Source: Competibacter_A sp002352125
GTDB lineage: Bacteria > Pseudomonadota > Gammaproteobacteria > Competibacterales > Competibacteraceae
Direction: 5' to 3'
NCBI GenBank assembly: GCA_035441325.1
Contig: DAOROA010000005.1
Span: forward strand, 38,058-102,057
Length of the DNA stretch: 64,000 nt
Made by a program: the position numbers and the translations under genes. This document shows, in pieces, positions 6,787 through 16,031 of the stretch (position 1 is its first letter; each line of letters begins with the position of its first letter). A model generated the notes under the pieces. The model saw only the letters and a list, made by a program, of their open reading frames with translations, was not told the DNA's origin and made no database searches.

Positions 6787-9561
6787 TCACAACTGCCGGA
6801 TGCGCACCAGTTGCTCTTCCAGCTTGGCTGTGGCGGTTTGGAGTTCCGCGACGCGGGCGCGTTCCTTTTCGACCACCTCGGCCGGGGCACGACCGATGAA
6901 GTTGGCGTTGCTTAGCTTGGCAACTCCCCTTTCTGCCTCCTGGCAAAGCTTGGCGATTTCCTTGGTCAGACGGGCGATTTCCGCCGTCTTGTCGATCAGA
7001 CCGGACATGGGAATCAAGATTTTCATGCCGCCGACTAGCGCGGTCGCCGCCTCTGGCGCCGGATCCTGCTCGCCCAACCAAGCGATGGATTCCAGCCGGC
7101 CCAACATCGTCAAGGCCTGCCGATGCCGTTCCAGTCGTTCCCGATCTTCGGCGGTGCCGTGTTGCAGCAGTACCGGCAACGGCTTGCCGGGAGCGATGTT
7201 CATCTCGGCGCGGATGCGGCGCACCCCCAGTAGAAATTGTTGCAGCCATTCGACTTCTGCAATCGCCGCTGCATCCACCTGCGTCTTATCGGCTTCCGGG
7301 TAAGGTTGCCGCATGATGGTGTCGCCGGTCACACCGGCCAGCGGCGCGGCTCGCTGCCAGATTTCCTCGGTGATGAACGGCATCAGCGGATGCAGCAACC
7401 GCAGCAGGGTTTCCAGCACTTGGATGAGCGTTCGCCGAGTGCCGCGCTGAGCTGCTGCAGAGCTGGTGGGGCCGGTCAGCACTGGCTTGGATAGCTCCAG
7501 ATACCAGTCGCAGAACTCGTTCCAGGTGAACTCGTAAATCGCTTGGGCCATCTGATCGAAACGGTAACCCTGCACCGCCGCATGGGTTTCGATAATCGTC
7601 TTTTGCAGGCAAGACAGAATCCAGCGGTCGGCTTGGCCGAGTTCGATCTCGCCGCCGCTCAGTCCGGTATCCTTCCCTTCGGTGTTCATCAGCACGTAGC
7701 GGGCGGCGTTCCACAGCTTGTTACAGAAGTTGCGGTAGCCTTCCACTCGACCCATATCGAACACCACGTCGCGGCCGGTGGTCGCCAACGCGGCGAAGGT
7801 GAAGCGCAGGGCATCGGTGCCGTGGGCGCGGATACCGTCCGGAAACTGCTTGCGGGTGGCTTTTTCGATGCGCGGGGCCATCTGCGGCTGCATCAGGCCG
7901 GTGGTGCGCTTGACGACGAGTTCATCGAGATCCACGCCGTCGATCAGGTCGAGCGGATCGAGGACGTTGCCCTTGGATTTCGACATCTTTTGGCCGTCCT
8001 GATCTCGCACCAGGCCGTGAATGTAGACCTCGCGAAACGGCACATCGCCCATGAATTTCAGGCCCATCATGATCATCCGCGCCACCCAGAAGAAAATGAT
8101 GTCGAAGCCGGTCACCAGCACGCTGGTTGGATAAAAGGTCTTGAGTGCCTCGGTATTCTCTGGCCAACCCAGCGTCGAAAACGGCCACAGTGCCGAGGAA
8201 AACCAGGTGTCCAGCACGTCGGGATCCTGGGTCAGCGTCACGTCCGGGTCGAGCCGGTGTTTGGCGCGGATTTCCGCCTCGTCGCGACCGACGTAGACTT
8301 TGCCTGCGGCGTCGTACCAAGCCGGAATCCGGTGGCCCCACCAGATTTGCCGGCTGATGCACCAATCTTCGATCCGGTTCAACCAGTCGAAATAGGTCTT
8401 TTCCCAGTTTTCCGGGATGAATTTGATCTTGCCGGTTTTGACGGCGGCGATAGACGGACCCGCCAGCGGCCCGGTCTTGACGTACCACTGATCGGTCAAG
8501 AACGGCTCGATGACCGCGTGGCTGCGATCCCCGCGCGGCACCATCAGCTTGTGCGGCTTGATATCCTCCATCAGCCCCAATTCTTCCAGATCGGTGACGA
8601 CCCGCTTGCGGGCCTCGAAACGATCCAGCCCGCGATAGGTTTCCGGGCCGTTGTCGTTGATTTTGGCGTCGGCGGTGAAGATGTTGAGCAGCGGCAGTTT
8701 GTGGCGCTGGCCGACCGCATAGTCGTTGAAATCGTGCGCCGGCGTGATCTTGACGCAGCCGGTGCCGAAGGCCGGGTCGACGTATTCGTCGGCGATGATG
8801 GGAATCGTGCGGCCCGTCAGCGGCAACGCCACATGCAGGCCGATGAGATTCTTGTAGCGTTCGTCGTCGGGATGCACGGCAACGGCGGTATCGCCCAGCA
8901 TGGTTTCCGGGCGGGTGGTGGCGACGATCAAATCGCCGCCACCCTCGGCCAGCGGATAGCGGATATGCCACATGAAGCCGTTTTCTTCGGCGCTGACCAC
9001 TTCCAAATCCGACACGGCGGTATGCAGCACCGGATCCCAGTTCACCAGCCGCTGGCCGCGATAGATCAAGCCTTCCTCGTACAGCCGGACGAACACTTCC
9101 CGCACCGCCGCCGAGAGACCTTCGTCCATGGTAAAGCGTTCCCGCGCCCAATCGACCGATGCGCCCATCCGCCGCAACTGGCGGGTGATGGTGCCGCCGG
9201 ATTCCGCTTTCCATACCCACACCCGCTCGATGAACGCCTCGCGCCCCAGATCGTGGCGGGTTTTGCCTTCGCCGGCCAGTTGCCGTTCCACCACCATTTG
9301 CGTCGCGATGCCAGCATGATCGGTGCCTGGCTGCCACAGGGCGTTGTAGCCCTTCATCCGGTAATAACGGGTCAGCGCATCCATGATGGTGTCCTGGAAA
9401 GCGTGACCCATGTGGAGAGTACCGGTGACGTTCGGCGGCGGGATCATGATGCAGTACGGTTCGCCCTGGCCGCTGGGCGCGAAGTGACCGCGCTCTTCCC
9501 AGTAGGTGTACCAGCGTTCTTCGATGGCGTGCGGTTCGTAGGTCTTGTCCATATCGGTCAT
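6787..9561 (-). CDS. valS: Valine--tRNA ligase
   Basis: This class I synthetase charges tRNA-Val. The product is about 924 residues, close to the family norm. The HIGH-type motif is PPPNVTGTLHMGHAFQ near residue 40 and the KMSKS loop is KMSKSKGNVLDP near residue 535. The editing domain lies between them. The C-terminal coiled-coil arm (MSGLIDKTAEIARLTKEI to the end) is the tRNA-binding tail typical of ValRS. I place the start at ATG 9561 (MTDMDKTYEPHAI); a longer frame upstream adds a non-conserved leader. DUF2333 follows on the same strand. Confidence 0.97.
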   Translation of the reverse strand: MTDMDKTYEPHAIEERWYTYWEERGHFAPSGQGEPYCIMIPPPNVTGTLHMGHAFQDTIMDALTRYYRMKGYNALWQPGTDHAGIATQMVVERQLAGEGKTRHDLGREAFIERVWVWKAESGGTITRQLRRMGASVDWARERFTMDEGLSAAVREVFVRLYEEGLIYRGQRLVNWDPVLHTAVSDLEVVSAEENGFMWHIRYPLAEGGGDLIVATTRPETMLGDTAVAVHPDDERYKNLIGLHVALPLTGRTIPIIADEYVDPAFGTGCVKITPAHDFNDYAVGQRHKLPLLNIFTADAKINDNGPETYRGLDRFEARKRVVTDLEELGLMEDIKPHKLMVPRGDRSHAVIEPFLTDQWYVKTGPLAGPSIAAVKTGKIKFIPENWEKTYFDWLNRIEDWCISRQIWWGHRIPAWYDAAGKVYVGRDEAEIRAKHRLDPDVTLTQDPDVLDTWFSSALWPFSTLGWPENTEALKTFYPTSVLVTGFDIIFFWVARMIMMGLKFMGDVPFREVYIHGLVRDQDGQKMSKSKGNVLDPLDLIDGVDLDELVVKRTTGLMQPQMAPRIEKATRKQFPDGIRAHGTDALRFTFAALATTGRDVVFDMGRVEGYRNFCNKLWNAARYVLMNTEGKDTGLSGGEIELGQADRWILSCLQKTIIETHAAVQGYRFDQMAQAIYEFTWNEFCDWYLELSKPVLTGPTSSAAAQRGTRRTLIQVLETLLRLLHPLMPFITEEIWQRAAPLAGVTGDTIMRQPYPEADKTQVDAAAIAEVEWLQQFLLGVRRIRAEMNIAPGKPLPVLLQHGTAEDRERLERHRQALTMLGRLESIAWLGEQDPAPEAATALVGGMKILIPMSGLIDKTAEIARLTKEIAKLCQEAERGVAKLSNANFIGRAPAEVVEKERARVAELQTATAKLEEQLVRIRQL

Positions 9562-9644
9562 CGGTCGATAAAAGCTTGGCGGAAGGCGCTGGCGCGCGGA
9601 ATGCGGAATTGTCGTACAGAGCAAAGATTATAACCCAGCTTGCC

Positions 9645-10757
9645 TCAGCCGATTGGGCCGAACTCGTCGGCTCGAAAACCGGCCAGCGGTAGTAACTGCT
9701 CCAGACCGGCCCGCAATTCGCCGGAATCGGCAGCCCGCAACGTGATATGGCCCACCTTGCGGCCGGGGCGCGGAGCCTTGCCGTAGGCGTGATAGTGCGC
9801 ACCGGGCACCGCCAGCACCGCCGCCGGTTCCGGCATCGCGCCGATGCAGTTCAGCATGGCGCTCGGACCGATGGCGATGGCCGAGCCCAGCGGCAGACCG
9901 AGAATCGCTCGCAGGTGGTTTTCGAATTGGCTGGTCTCGGCCCCCTCGATGGTCCAGTGCCCGGAATTGTGAACGCGCGGCGCCATTTCGTTGGCGATCA
10001 AGCGGCCCTCGTGGACGAAAAATTCGATGGCCAGCAAGCCAACGTAGCGTAGCCGGTCCAATAAGCGGTGAGCGTAATTCCAGCCTTCGCACTCTAGTCC
10101 AGGCGCCATGCCAGGCAATCGCGACAATCGCAGGATGCCGTCGCGATGGTGGTTTTCTATCAGCGGATAAAACGCGGTTTCGCCGTCCCGTCCGCGCACT
10201 GCCAGCACCGATATTTCTCGTTCGAAAGGCACGAACCCTTCCAAGATCAGCGGTACGCCACCCAACTCGCGCCAAGCGGGTTCGATATCTTCTGGAGTGC
10301 GCAGTACCCGCTGACCTTTGCCGTCGTAGCCCAAACGGCGAGTCTTGAGCACCGCCGGCAACTCCACCCGTACCACGGCACTTTGCAGTTCCTCCAAGCT
10401 ATCGATCGTGGCAAACGTTGGAGTCGGAATGCCCAGTTCCCAGAACAAGGTTTTCTCGAACAGCCGGTCCTGGGCCACCGCCAACGCCCGGGCCGGCGGA
10501 TAAACCGTCACCCGCTGTTCCAAAAACTGGGCGGCGGCAGCCGGTACGTTTTCGAAGTCGAAGGTCACTACGTCCGCCCATTCGGCCAGTTCATTCAGTC
10601 TGGCTTCGTCGTCGTAATCGCCCCGAATCAGCGTAGCGACCTGCCCGGCACAGGCATCGGCGGCAGGATCGAGAACCCGAAAGCGGAGACCCAACGAATG
10701 ACCGGCCCAGGCCAGCATCCGCGCCAACTGCCCGCCACCGACGATGCCGACGTTCAT
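9645..10757 (-). CDS. purK: 5-(carboxyamino)imidazole ribonucleotide synthase
   Basis: PurK uses ATP and bicarbonate to carboxylate AIR on its amino group in de novo purine synthesis. The 370-residue ATP-grasp protein starts MNVGIVGGGQLARMLAWAG, the family's dinucleotide-like N-terminal motif. It contains LKTRRLGYDGKGQRVL for ATP binding and the metal-site segment NEMAPRVHNSGHWTIEGA. The open frame runs further upstream over purE, but ATG 10757 is fixed by the conserved N-terminus and a 4-nt overlap with the purE stop. It is translationally coupled to purE. Confidence 0.97.
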   Translation of the reverse strand: MNVGIVGGGQLARMLAWAGHSLGLRFRVLDPAADACAGQVATLIRGDYDDEARLNELAEWADVVTFDFENVPAAAAQFLEQRVTVYPPARALAVAQDRLFEKTLFWELGIPTPTFATIDSLEELQSAVVRVELPAVLKTRRLGYDGKGQRVLRTPEDIEPAWRELGGVPLILEGFVPFEREISVLAVRGRDGETAFYPLIENHHRDGILRLSRLPGMAPGLECEGWNYAHRLLDRLRYVGLLAIEFFVHEGRLIANEMAPRVHNSGHWTIEGAETSQFENHLRAILGLPLGSAIAIGPSAMLNCIGAMPEPAAVLAVPGAHYHAYGKAPRPGRKVGHITLRAADSGELRAGLEQLLPLAGFRADEFGPIG

Positions 10758-11251
10758 TGTACGGTGCTCCGTGGATCGGGTTGGCTCAACACCTGCTCGG
10801 TCTGCCGGGCACGAAAATCGCGCACGGCTTCGCGGATCGCAGGATATTTGTTGCCGAGCAGTGCGGCGGCCAACAGCGCGGCGTTGATCGCGCCGGCCTT
10901 GCCGATGGCCAAAGTGCCGACCGGAATGCCGCCCGGCATCTGAACGATGGAGAGCAGCGAGTCCAAGCCGTTGAGCGCCTGCGACTGCACCGGAACGCCC
11001 AATACCGGCAACACGGTTTTGGCGGCCACCATGCCCGGCAGGTGCGCCGCACCGCCGGCCCCGGCGATGATCGCTTCCAACCCGCGCGCCTCGGCGGTCG
11101 CGGCGTACTCGAACAGCAGATCGGGGGTGCGGTGGGCCGACACCACCCGGACTTCGTGGTGCACGCCCAGCGCCTCCAGCGTGTTTGCCGCATGTTCCAG
11201 CGTGCTCCAGTCGGAGGTGGAGCCCATGATCAAACCAACCAGTGGATTCAT
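10754..11251 (-). CDS. purE: N5-carboxyaminoimidazole ribonucleotide mutase
   Basis: PurE moves the carboxyl group made by PurK from N5 to C4 of the imidazole ring. The 165-residue product has the class I PurE signature: GLIMGSTSDW at residues 6-15, VSAHRTPDLLFEYA, then GAGGAAHLPGMVA and LPVLGVPVQS. Length fits the octameric bacterial enzyme. It is first in the purE-purK operon and overlaps purK by 4 nt. Confidence 0.97.
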   Translation of the reverse strand: MNPLVGLIMGSTSDWSTLEHAANTLEALGVHHEVRVVSAHRTPDLLFEYAATAEARGLEAIIAGAGGAAHLPGMVAAKTVLPVLGVPVQSQALNGLDSLLSIVQMPGGIPVGTLAIGKAGAINAALLAAALLGNKYPAIREAVRDFRARQTEQVLSQPDPRSTVQ

Positions 11252-11744
11252 ATTTGTTCTTGCTCGTATCGAAGTGGCAATCGTCTTGCAAAGCAGTTAG
11301 CTTAACCTCGCTCTAACCTTGCGGAAAGCTTGCACCGAAGCGCCGGAAAGCGTAAATCTTACATTGGGTCACCCGAAAGAAACCGGTACTGCGTCTGCTG
11401 TCGTCGCCGAACGAAAACACTGCGGACTGCTACCGGGCCGGACCTTGCCGGTTGGCAGAGGGAGCGATTGCCTCTTCTGGCGGGAGATCATCGTTTCGAA
11501 GCCATTCCCGGTTAAGGTTGTGAAGTCTTGCCGTTCTCGGCTGCCAAGGTGGTCGGCTGACAAAAATGTTTGTTTACGCTAACAACTGGCCGAAATACGC
11601 GAATTCATAATCTGGCATTTCAAAAATCAGAATAGAGATTTTTAAGTAGTTAGCCTTAAGTTATCCGGTATTTTATGCTCAATTTTAAATGGTTAAGTTT
11701 AAAAAACTGGCCGAACTTTCGGCCAATTACTTATATTGGCACTT
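11252..11744. other. Divergent intergenic region before the diguanylate cyclase
   Basis: About 490 bp between purE (minus) and the diguanylate cyclase (plus). The purE-proximal half is GC-rich and shows no convincing gene. From about 11570 the sequence becomes strongly AT-rich. A compact hairpin, GGCCGA at 11709-11714 and TCGGCC at 11719-11724 with an ACTT loop, sits about 20 nt upstream of the cyclase ATG where the ribosome would bind. It may limit translation; no clear Shine-Dalgarno is seen. Confidence 0.4.
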
Positions 11745-13136
11745 ATGAATAAAATAACTAAAAGATTAGAAACCATAGAAGATACCGAAATCACTCAAAA
11801 AGTTCGAGAGGCTCAAATTCGACAACTTTATAACCAAACTTGGGTTGGTTTGATGGGTGGTTCTGTCGTCAGCATTTCAATTTGCGTTGCTCTTTGGGAA
11901 GCTATTCCTCAATGGAAACTTTTATTATGGCTAAGTATTTCACTTCTTTTCATCTTTATGAGAGGTTTTCTCACCTTCGCTTTTCAACGAAAAGCGCCAT
12001 CGGGACACACTATCTATCGTTGGGCTAATCTGCACGTCTTCGGTACTATCGCGTCTGGTCTGATGTGGGCTGTACCATCTGTTTTTCTTTGGCCGAGCCA
12101 TTCGGCGACGCATCAGCTAGTCTGGTCGATATGTATTATTTCCACAAGCGCTTCGGCGGTAGCAATGTATTTTATCTGGATACCATCTTATATATCGTTT
12201 CTCTCTCTTTCGGTAGTGCCGATATCGATCCGATTATTATCAGAAGAAGGATTGGTATACATTATACTTGGGTTGCTTGGTCTGTTTTTTACCGTCGTCC
12301 TTGCGCAGACAGGTAAGATGATGCACGATGCCAGTTTGCGTTCGCTTATAATTAGCTTTCGCAATGAAGCACTAAGTTCGCTATTGTTAGAGGAAAAAAC
12401 AAAACAGGAAGCACTTGCAATCAAATTACAATCGGCTCTCGATCAACTCAGCCAACTCAGTATGACGGATGAGCTGACGGGGCTTTGGAACAGGCGCTTT
12501 CTCAACGCTACCGTGCAAGAAGATGTTGCTCAATCCATCCGAAATTATCGAAATATCCAACAGGAACCACCCAAGAAAACTATCGATATAGATATATTTT
12601 TTATCATAATAGATTTGGATCATTTCAAATCCGTAAATGATACCTATGGTCACAGCATCGGAGATCAAGTGCTTGTACAAATGAGTCAATTGCTGTCTTC
12701 TTCTTTCCGCAATATTGATAGGATAATCCGTTGGGGCGGTGAAGAATTTATGATGATCGTCCGGAATGCTTGTCGCGATGACTATACTCTTCTCGCTGAG
12801 CGAGTTCGACTAGCGGTGGAAACACACCAGTTCGATATCGGCATAGAGAAACCGCTTCGCCTCACCTGTTCCATCGGCATCGCCGTGTTTCCTTTTCTGC
12901 CGAACTGGCCAGAAGCGCTAAACTGGGACCGAGTGCTGGAAGTGGCCGATGCTTGTCTATATGCTGCAAAGCGTTCCGGACGCAATGCCTGGATAGGCCT
13001 CACGCCTACCGAGTTTGCGACAGAGAAAGATTTTGAGGTAAATTTTACCAAGTATGTGCCGAATCTTATTCGAGATGGCAAGTTGGAGATAAAAACCAGC
13101 CTACCTAACAATATCCTAATTTCTTGGGCTGATTGA
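11745..13136 (+). CDS. Membrane-anchored diguanylate cyclase (GGDEF)
   Basis: This enzyme makes the second messenger cyclic di-GMP from two GTP. The first ~195 residues form about six membrane helices with no recognisable soluble sensor. A coiled linker follows (about 205-235), then a GGDEF domain beginning MTDELTGLWNRRFL. The active-site motif is GGEEF at about residues 331-335, a functional variant, and an RxxD inhibitory site (RNID) sits five residues upstream. Start taken as ATG 11745 (MNKITKRLE); a TTG three codons upstream is less likely. Base composition is clearly more AT-rich than the neighbours, a sign of transfer, and it abuts the restriction-modification genes. Confidence 0.92.
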   Translation: MNKITKRLETIEDTEITQKVREAQIRQLYNQTWVGLMGGSVVSISICVALWEAIPQWKLLLWLSISLLFIFMRGFLTFAFQRKAPSGHTIYRWANLHVFGTIASGLMWAVPSVFLWPSHSATHQLVWSICIISTSASAVAMYFIWIPSYISFLSLSVVPISIRLLSEEGLVYIILGLLGLFFTVVLAQTGKMMHDASLRSLIISFRNEALSSLLLEEKTKQEALAIKLQSALDQLSQLSMTDELTGLWNRRFLNATVQEDVAQSIRNYRNIQQEPPKKTIDIDIFFIIIDLDHFKSVNDTYGHSIGDQVLVQMSQLLSSSFRNIDRIIRWGGEEFMMIVRNACRDDYTLLAERVRLAVETHQFDIGIEKPLRLTCSIGIAVFPFLPNWPEALNWDRVLEVADACLYAAKRSGRNAWIGLTPTEFATEKDFEVNFTKYVPNLIRDGKLEIKTSLPNNILISWAD

Positions 13137-13189
13137 TGTTCCGTCGTCACCTCGAAAATCGCAGCTACAACGCTCAAGAAACCAATCAC

Positions 13190-14476
13190 ATGACCGTTCC
13201 AAGACCCATCGGCATCGACCTGTTCGCAGGTGCGGGCGGTTTGTCGCTTGGATTCGAGCAGGCGGGTTTCGACGTTGCGGCAGCGGTCGAGATCGACCCG
13301 ATTCACTGCGCGGTTCACGAGTTCAACTTCCCTGGTTCGGCCGTGATCTGCGCCAGCGTCGTCGATCTGACCGGCGACGCCATCCGCGAGCGAGCAGGTA
13401 TCGGCGACCGGGATATCGATGTGGTCTTCGGTGGCGCCCCCTGTCAGGGATTTTCGCTGATCGGCAAGCGGGCGCTGGACGATCCTCGAAACCAGCTCGT
13501 ATTTCATTACGTCCGCCTCGTCCGCGAACTCCAGCCGCGCTATTTCGTCTTCGAGAACGTCAAGGGGTTGACGGTTGGCCCGCAACAGCGGTTCTTGCGC
13601 GAACTGATCGAAGCGTTTCGGGATACCGGTTACGATTTGTTGTTGCCCTACCGGGTGTTAAACGCCGCCGACTTTTGCGTTCCGCAGGATCGTCATCGAC
13701 TGTTCTTGATCGGCGCGAAACGAGGGCTGCCGTTACCCGCATATCCAGTTCCGACCGGTCGGACAACCGTCGCCGAGGCTATCGACGACCTGCCGGATGC
13801 CGACCGTTTTCGAGAGTTGCTCGTTTCCGATTCGGTCACCGTCGATTTTGACACCGTTCATCCTTACGCTCGACGTCTTAGGGGTCTGGATCGCGATCCG
13901 GGCGATTTTTCCCATCCGCGAATTTTCGATGCCAACCGGTTGACCTCCAGTTTGCGCACCGAACACACCGAACAGTCTCGCCGGCGATTCGTTGCGACGC
14001 CACACGGCAGGGTGGAGCCGATCAGCCGCTTTTACAGGCTCGCTCCGCACGGACTGTGCAACACTTTGCGTGCGGGCACGGACAGTGCGCGCGGGGCTTT
14101 CACCTCGCCGCGCCCCATCCACTATCGATTTTCGCGGGTTATCACGGTACGCGAAGCCGCAAGACTGCATTCCTATCCCGACTGGTTCCGTTTCCACGCG
14201 ACTAAATGGCACGGCTTCCGGGAGATCGGCAACAGCGTTCCACCGCTTCTTGGACGCGCCGTAGCAAGCGAAATTATAAAAGTGCTCGGATTGATGCCGA
14301 AAAAGCTGGAGCAGCCGCTTTTACTGGGGCGTGGCAACGAAATTTTGCTAAAGTTCGACATGAGCGAAGCAGCAGCCTACTTCGATGTACCAGTGAATAC
14401 CATCGCCCAGCGGACTCGAAATATCACGCGACCCGAACTAACCAAGAAACGGCAAATGGAGATGCCCAGTGGTTAA
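13190..14476 (+). CDS. DNA (cytosine-5-)-methyltransferase
   Basis: It methylates C5 of cytosine in a specific DNA sequence. All key motifs are in order: I (IDLFAGAGGLSLGFEQAGF), IV with the catalytic Cys (GGAPCQGFSLIG, near residue 84), VI (ENVKGL), VIII (QDRHRLFLIG), IX (VREAARLHSYPDWF) and X (EIGNSVPP). The target-recognition part is about residues 215-300; the sequence recognised cannot be read. A ~70-residue tail after motif X contains a helix-turn-helix-like segment (EAAAYFDVPVNTIAQRT). Start ATG 13190 places motif I at the N-terminus; an ATG at 13136 overlapping the cyclase stop is possible. The tail overlaps the downstream nuclease gene by 8 nt, so the two are coupled. Confidence 0.93.
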   Translation: MTVPRPIGIDLFAGAGGLSLGFEQAGFDVAAAVEIDPIHCAVHEFNFPGSAVICASVVDLTGDAIRERAGIGDRDIDVVFGGAPCQGFSLIGKRALDDPRNQLVFHYVRLVRELQPRYFVFENVKGLTVGPQQRFLRELIEAFRDTGYDLLLPYRVLNAADFCVPQDRHRLFLIGAKRGLPLPAYPVPTGRTTVAEAIDDLPDADRFRELLVSDSVTVDFDTVHPYARRLRGLDRDPGDFSHPRIFDANRLTSSLRTEHTEQSRRRFVATPHGRVEPISRFYRLAPHGLCNTLRAGTDSARGAFTSPRPIHYRFSRVITVREAARLHSYPDWFRFHATKWHGFREIGNSVPPLLGRAVASEIIKVLGLMPKKLEQPLLLGRGNEILLKFDMSEAAAYFDVPVNTIAQRTRNITRPELTKKRQMEMPSG

Positions 14477-15275
14477 AAAATCCGGATTCAATCGCTATAA
14501 CGCGATAATTGACCATGTTTTTTCCGAACACTTTGTTCCTGGGTGCAAGGAATTTGAATTCACCCGCGAAGAGTTTGAACGAATCGCCGAACAACTCGCG
14601 ATCAAACTTCCAAAAAATCTTGGAGATCTTCCTTACACATTTCGCTACCGGAAAGATTTACCCAACTCTATTCGGGCAACGGCGGACCAAGGTCTCGAAT
14701 GGATCATCGAAGGGGCAGGTAGGTCTCGATATCGATTCCGACAAGCCAAGGTCAACCGCATCGCTCCCCGAGACGATCTGGTAACTCTCAAAATTCCCGA
14801 CGCCACACCAGAAATCATCACCGCCTACGCGCAGTCCGACGAACAAGCCCTGCTCGCGAAAGTCCGTTACAATCGCTTGATCGATATTTTTCTCGGGATG
14901 GCCGCTTACTCTCTGCAAAATCATTTGCGCACGACCGTCGCGGGTATCGGACAAATCGAAGTCGATGAAATCTATGTAGGAATCGACCGATATGGACGCC
15001 AATTCGTCATTCCGGTGCAGGCCAAGGGTGGAAGCGACCAGCATGGCGCGATCCAGACCCAGCAAGACATCGCTTGTTGCAGAGCCAAGTTTCCGACCTT
15101 GATTTGCCGTCCGATTTCCGCGCAATTCATGTCGGAAACGCGCATTGCCCTATTCGAATTGGCGGTCGAAGATGCCGAACTCAAGATCGTGGAAGAGCGC
15201 CACTACCGGCTCGTACCGGCTGCCGAAATATCGCCCGACGATTTGCGCTCCTATGGAATCCGGGCCAAACCGTAG
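14469..15275 (+). CDS. Probable type II restriction endonuclease, PD-(D/E)XK-like
   Basis: A 268-residue protein without a family name I can assign. Two adjacent strands read VDEIYVGID (about 165-173) and QFVIPVQAKGG (about 178-188). This fits a PD-(D/E)XK nuclease core with Asp followed by Q-x-K, a variant seen in some restriction enzymes. Position supports the role: it starts with GTG 14469 inside the end of the cytosine methyltransferase gene, preceded by GGAG at a spacing of 7 nt. A helical N-terminal region (1-150) may provide target recognition. Function is inferred from context plus the motif; another nuclease or an accessory protein remains possible. Confidence 0.65.
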   Translation: MVKKSGFNRYNAIIDHVFSEHFVPGCKEFEFTREEFERIAEQLAIKLPKNLGDLPYTFRYRKDLPNSIRATADQGLEWIIEGAGRSRYRFRQAKVNRIAPRDDLVTLKIPDATPEIITAYAQSDEQALLAKVRYNRLIDIFLGMAAYSLQNHLRTTVAGIGQIEVDEIYVGIDRYGRQFVIPVQAKGGSDQHGAIQTQQDIACCRAKFPTLICRPISAQFMSETRIALFELAVEDAELKIVEERHYRLVPAAEISPDDLRSYGIRAKP

Positions 15276-15277
15276 CC

Positions 15278-16006
15278 GTGAATCTCCCCCGATCCCGATA
15301 TCCGGCAACCGTTCGCGAAGTCGCTGCCGCGCTCGCGGCGCGTTACGCCGACTTCGACCATTACAACCTGACGGAGCCGTTGGACGAATTGTTGTTCATC
15401 ATTTGCAGCACCAAGACCGCCGAATCCAGCTATCGCGTCACGTTCGACAAGCTCAAGGAAGCATTTCCGACTCCGCGCGATCTGGCGGAGGCATCGGCGG
15501 AATACATCGCCAAACCCATCGCTGCCGGTGGGTTGTCCGGTAAAAAATCCAAGTCCATCCGGGCGCTGCTCGACGCTATCACCGCCCGCTTTGGTGCTCC
15601 GACTCTGGAGCCGCTGCGGAACATGAGCGACCGCGACGCCGAAGCGTTCCTGACCGCGTTGCCCAACGTCGGCAAGAAAGTGGCGCGTTGCGTGTTGATG
15701 TACGCGCTCGGCAGACAGGTTTTCCCAGTAGACACGCATTGCTGGCGAGTCGCCCGCCGGTTGGGCTGGGTGCGCCGCACCCAAAAGGGCGGCCACTGCG
15801 CACCGCGCGACGCCGACCGCCTGCAAGCCAGGATTCCGCCTGAATTACGCTTCTCCCTGCACGTCAATCTGATTTCGCTCGGCCGCGAAATCTGTACGGC
15901 GCGCAAGCCGAACTGCGCCGCTTGTCCAATTGATCTGTGGTGTCCGCGAATCGGCGCGAATACCCGCGCGGCGCGTCGAGCAGCAATTTCCCCGAACGGG
16001 GACTGA
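15278..16006 (+). CDS. Endonuclease III-like HhH-GPD DNA glycosylase (restriction-modification linked)
   Basis: A base-excision enzyme of the endonuclease III/MIG group, about 242 residues. The helix-hairpin-helix LPNVGKKVA is at 128-136, with Lys134 in the lyase position. The catalytic Asp lies in VDTHCWRVARR (Asp152). Four cysteines at 206, 213, 216 and 222 (C-x6-C-x2-C-x5-C) form the 4Fe-4S loop. The start is GTG 15278, two bases after the nuclease stop; the frame is open further upstream but only as a shadow. The MIG glycosylase of Methanothermobacter, encoded beside a cytosine-methyltransferase system, repairs T:G mismatches from 5-methylcytosine deamination. The same role is likely here, by analogy. 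Confidence 0.85.
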   Translation: MNLPRSRYPATVREVAAALAARYADFDHYNLTEPLDELLFIICSTKTAESSYRVTFDKLKEAFPTPRDLAEASAEYIAKPIAAGGLSGKKSKSIRALLDAITARFGAPTLEPLRNMSDRDAEAFLTALPNVGKKVARCVLMYALGRQVFPVDTHCWRVARRLGWVRRTQKGGHCAPRDADRLQARIPPELRFSLHVNLISLGREICTARKPNCAACPIDLWCPRIGANTRAARRAAISPNGD

Positions 16007-16031
16007 AATCCATCGCCAAGCCGCCATCGAC

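Noticed and set aside
7543..9633. Long open frame on the plus strand opposite valS
   Set aside because: It is antisense to conserved valS catalytic motifs and shows no domain; such frames are common in GC-rich coding DNA.
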